Assembly: GCA_949752795.1 (NCBI GenBank) | Contig: OX457058.1 | Coordinates: forward strand, 162,567,353 to 162,631,352 | Source: Hyperoodon ampullatus | Lineage: Eukaryota > Chordata > Mammalia > Artiodactyla > Ziphiidae | DNA length: 64,000 nt | Reading direction: 5' to 3' | In this document: positions 61,297 to 64,000 of the stretch, in pieces | Numbering within the stretch: position 1 is the stretch's first letter | How the letters are laid out: each line of letters opens with the position of its first letter | Notes under the pieces: generated by a model | The model's database searches: none | Told to the model about the DNA's origin: nothing | What the model saw: the letters and a program-made list of their open reading frames with translations, nothing else | Program-made: the position numbers and the translations under genes

Positions 61297-63925
61297 TTTT
61301 TTTCTATTTTTTTATTAGTTTCTCTTTATAACAAAGTAAATCAGTCATACATATACATCTGTTCCCACATCCGTTCCCTCATGCAACTCCCTCTGTCCCA
61401 CCCTCCCCATCCCACACCTCCAGGCGGTCACAAAGCACCAAGCTGATCACCCTGTGTTCTGCGGCTGCTTCCCACTTTCTATCTACCTTACCTTTGATAG
61501 TGTATATAGGTCCATGCCTCTCTTTCGCTTTGTCACAGCTTACCCTTCCCCCTCCCCACATCCTCAAGTCCATTCTCAATTAGGTCTGTGTCTTTATTCC
61601 CGTTTTACCCCTAGGTTCTTCATGACATTTTTTTTTTAATTCCATATATATGTGTTAGTATACGGTATTTGTCGTTCTCTTTCTGACTTACTTCATTCTG
61701 TATGACAGACTCTAGGTCTATCCACCTCATTACAAATAGCTCAGTTTCGTTTCTTTTTATGGCTGAGTAATATTCCATTGTATATATGTGCCACATCTTC
61801 TTTATCCATTCATCCGATGATGGACACTTAGGTTGTTTCCATCTCTGGGGTATTGTGAATAGAGCTGCAATGAATATTTTGGTACATGTCTCTTTTTGAA
61901 TTATGGTTTTCTCAGGGTATATGCCTAGTAGTGGGATTGCTGGGTCATATGGTAATTCTATTTTTAGTTTTTTAAGGAATCTCCATACTGTTCTCCATAG
62001 TGGCTGTACCAATTCACATTCCCACCAGCAGTGCAGGAGTGTTCCCTTTTCTCCACACTCTTTCCAGCATTTATTGTTTCTAGATTTCTTGATGCTGGCC
62101 ATTCTGACAGATGTGAGATGATATCTCATTGTAGTTTTGATTTGCATTTCTCTAATGATTAATGATGTTGAGCATTCTTTCATGTGTTTGTTGGCAGTCT
62201 GTATATCTTCTTTGGAGAAATGCCTATTCAAGTATTCTGCCCATTTTTGGATTGGGTTGTTTGATTTTTTGCTATTGAGCTGCATGAGCTGTTTATACAT
62301 TTTGGAGATAAATCCTTTTTCAGTTGCTTCATTTGCAAATATTTTCTCCCATTCTGAGGGTTGTCTTTTAGTCTTGTTTATGGTTTCCTTTGCTGTGCAA
62401 AAGCTTTGAAGTTTCATTAGGTCCCATTTTTTTATCTTTGTTTTTATTTCCATTTCTCTAGGAGGTGGATCCAAAAGGTTCTTGCTGTGATTTATGTCAT
62501 AAAGTGTTCTGCCTGTTTTCCTCTAAGAGTTTGATAGTTTCTGGCCTTACACTTAGGTCTTTAATCCATTTTGAGCTTATTTTTGTGTATGGTCTTAGGG
62601 AATGATCTAATCTCATACTTTTACATATCCCTGTCCAGTTTTCCCAGCACCACTTATTGAAGAGGCTGTCCTTTCTCCACTGTACATTCCTGCCTCCTTT
62701 ATCAAAGATAAGTTGACCATATGTGCGAGGGTTTATCTCTGGGCTTTCTATCCTGTTCCATTGATCTATCTTTCTGTTTTTGTGCCAGTACCACACTGTC
62801 TTGATTACTGTAGCTTTGTAGTAGAGTCTGAAGTCAGGGATCCTGATTCCTCCAGCTCCGTTTTTCGTTCTCAAGATTGCTTTGGCTATTCAGGGACTTT
62901 TGTTTTTCCAAACAAATTATGAAATTTTTTGTTCTAGTTCTGTGAAAAATGCCAGTGGTAGTTTGATAGGGATTGCATTGAATCTGTAGATTGCTTTGGG
63001 TAGTAGAGTCATTTTTACAATATTGATTCTTCCAATCGAGGAGCATGGTATATCTCTCCATCTATTTGTATCATCTTTAATTTCTTTCATCAGTGTCTTA
63101 TAATTTTCTGCATACAGGTCTTTTGTCTCCTTAGGTAGGTTTATTCCTAGATATTTTATTCTTTTTGTTGCAATGGTAAATGGGAGTGTTTTCTTGATTT
63201 CATTTTCAGATTTTTCATCATTAGTGTACAGGAATGCCAGATATTTCTGTGCCTTAATTTTGTATCCTGCTACTTTACCAAATACATTGATTAACTCCAG
63301 TAGTTTTCTGGTAGCATCTTTAGGATTCTCTGTGTATAGTATCATGTCATCTGCACACAGTGACAGCTTTACTTCTTCTTTTCCAATTTGGATTCCTTTT
63401 ATTTCCTTTTCTTCTCTGATTGCTGTGGCTAAAACTTCCAAACCTAGGTTGAATAAGAGTAGTGAGAGTGGGCAGCCTTGTCTTGTTCCTGATCTTAGTG
63501 GAAATGGTTTAAGTTTTTCACCATTGAGTGCAAGGTTGGCTGTGGGTTTGTCATATATGGCCTTTATTATGTTGAGGAAAGTTCCCTCTATGCCTACTTT
63601 CTGCAGGGTTTTTATCATAAATGGGTGTTGAATTTTGTCGAATGCTTTTTCTGCATCTATTGGGATGATCATATGGCTTTTCTCCTTCAATTTGTTAATA
63701 TGGTGTATAACATTGATTGATTTGCGTATATTGAAGAATCCTTGCATTCCTGGAACAAACCCCCCTTGATCATGGTATATGATCCTTTTAATGTGCTGTT
63801 GGATTCTGTTTGCTAGAATTTTGTTGAGGATTTTTGCATCTATGTTCATCAGTGATATTGGCCTGTAGTTTTCTTTCTTTGTGACATCCTTGCCGGGTTT
63901 TGGTATAAAGGTGATCGTGGCCTCA
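61297..63925 (-). mobile_element. L1: 5'-truncated L1 (2.6 kb)
   Basis: Reverse-oriented L1 from a T-rich start and 3' UTR through the C-terminal two-thirds of ORF2. It is truncated in ORF2 upstream of the '[10 protein letters not shown]' segment, where L1 homology stops after 'gatcgtggcctc'. It is very close in sequence to the 40.5-kb element and includes the same unusual CADD box. No clear target duplication was found in the flanking bases. Confidence 0.93.
61620..63925 (-). pseudogene. ORF2: L1 ORF2 C-terminal two-thirds, three lesions
   Basis: Reads from before the '[18 protein letters not shown]' segment through motif A (IDAEKAFDK), 'GTRQGCPLS' and a CADD box, then the C-terminal domain ending in 'GIKKKMS' with the native TGA at 61620-61622. 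Lesions: TAA at 62917-62919, TGA at 62890-62892 (a likely CGA to TGA CpG decay), and a 2-bp loss near 62515 shifting frame. Surviving pieces are 355 codons (including a short flank-derived start), 125 codons and 284 codons. With few lesions, it is a young copy. Confidence 0.92.
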
Positions 63926-64000
63926 CCGTTTTTAATACAATGATAGAAATTCACAGACTGGGCTTCCCAGAGGTTGAATTTCAAGCCCCTATTACATTTT
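63926..64000. other. Flank beyond L1 truncation
   Basis: 75 bp of sequence with no recognised feature up to the window edge. Confidence 0.5.

Overview
The window is nuclear DNA from a whale or dolphin (Cetacea), or a close cetartiodactyl relative. Six tRNA-derived SINEs of the CHR type are present, recognisable by the 'cttccctggtgg' head, a tRNA-like A and B box, and an A-rich tail. They sit beside L1 elements that look cetartiodactyl. I find no host protein-coding gene, tRNA gene, rRNA gene or CRISPR array. The region reads as an AT-rich gene desert or a large intron. Most open reading frames come from retrotransposons or from low-complexity sequence. All family assignments were made by eye, without a repeat library.

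Layout. 1-15.6 kb is mostly old AT-rich sequence with L1 3' fragments, MIR remnants, one CHR SINE with a very long (TA)n tail, a DNA-transposon-like repeat and a probable solitary LTR. 15.6-17.5 kb holds two L1 3' ends side by side; the first has a twin-priming inversion. 17.5-26 kb holds three CHR SINEs with clear target-site duplications, plus the second copy of a duplicated segment (24.55-25.41 kb) whose partner is at 3.46-5.53 kb. 27.9-30.2 kb is a nest of L1 pieces, including a possible 3' transduction. 31.2-36 kb has two more CHR SINEs and long antisense ancient L1 sequence. 36-40.3 kb is mostly unannotated.

The main feature is a nearly complete L1 at 40491-47900 (+). It has a CpG-rich 5' UTR with a YY1-type site, a 75-bp tandem duplication, a polypyrimidine tract of about 300 bp, an intact ORF1, and an ORF2 broken by several point lesions. 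It lies inside a MIR and is flanked by a perfect target-site duplication. 48.6-51.5 kb is older L1 debris. A second large L1 lies at 52456-57101 (-), 5' truncated in ORF1 and flanked by a perfect 14-bp duplication. 57.1-61.2 kb is mostly non-repetitive with one LTR. A third large L1 lies at 61297-63925 (-), 5' truncated within ORF2.

No genes here work together as a pathway. The biology is retrotransposition: L1 ORF1p and ORF2p supply the machinery, and the CHR SINEs, the inverted L1 and the candidate transduction look like its products. The most informative items are the paired segmental duplication (one copy preserves the empty site of a SINE), the candidate 3' transduction, the substitution at the L1 reverse transcriptase motif (CADD) in two copies, and a premature stop shared by two L1 copies.
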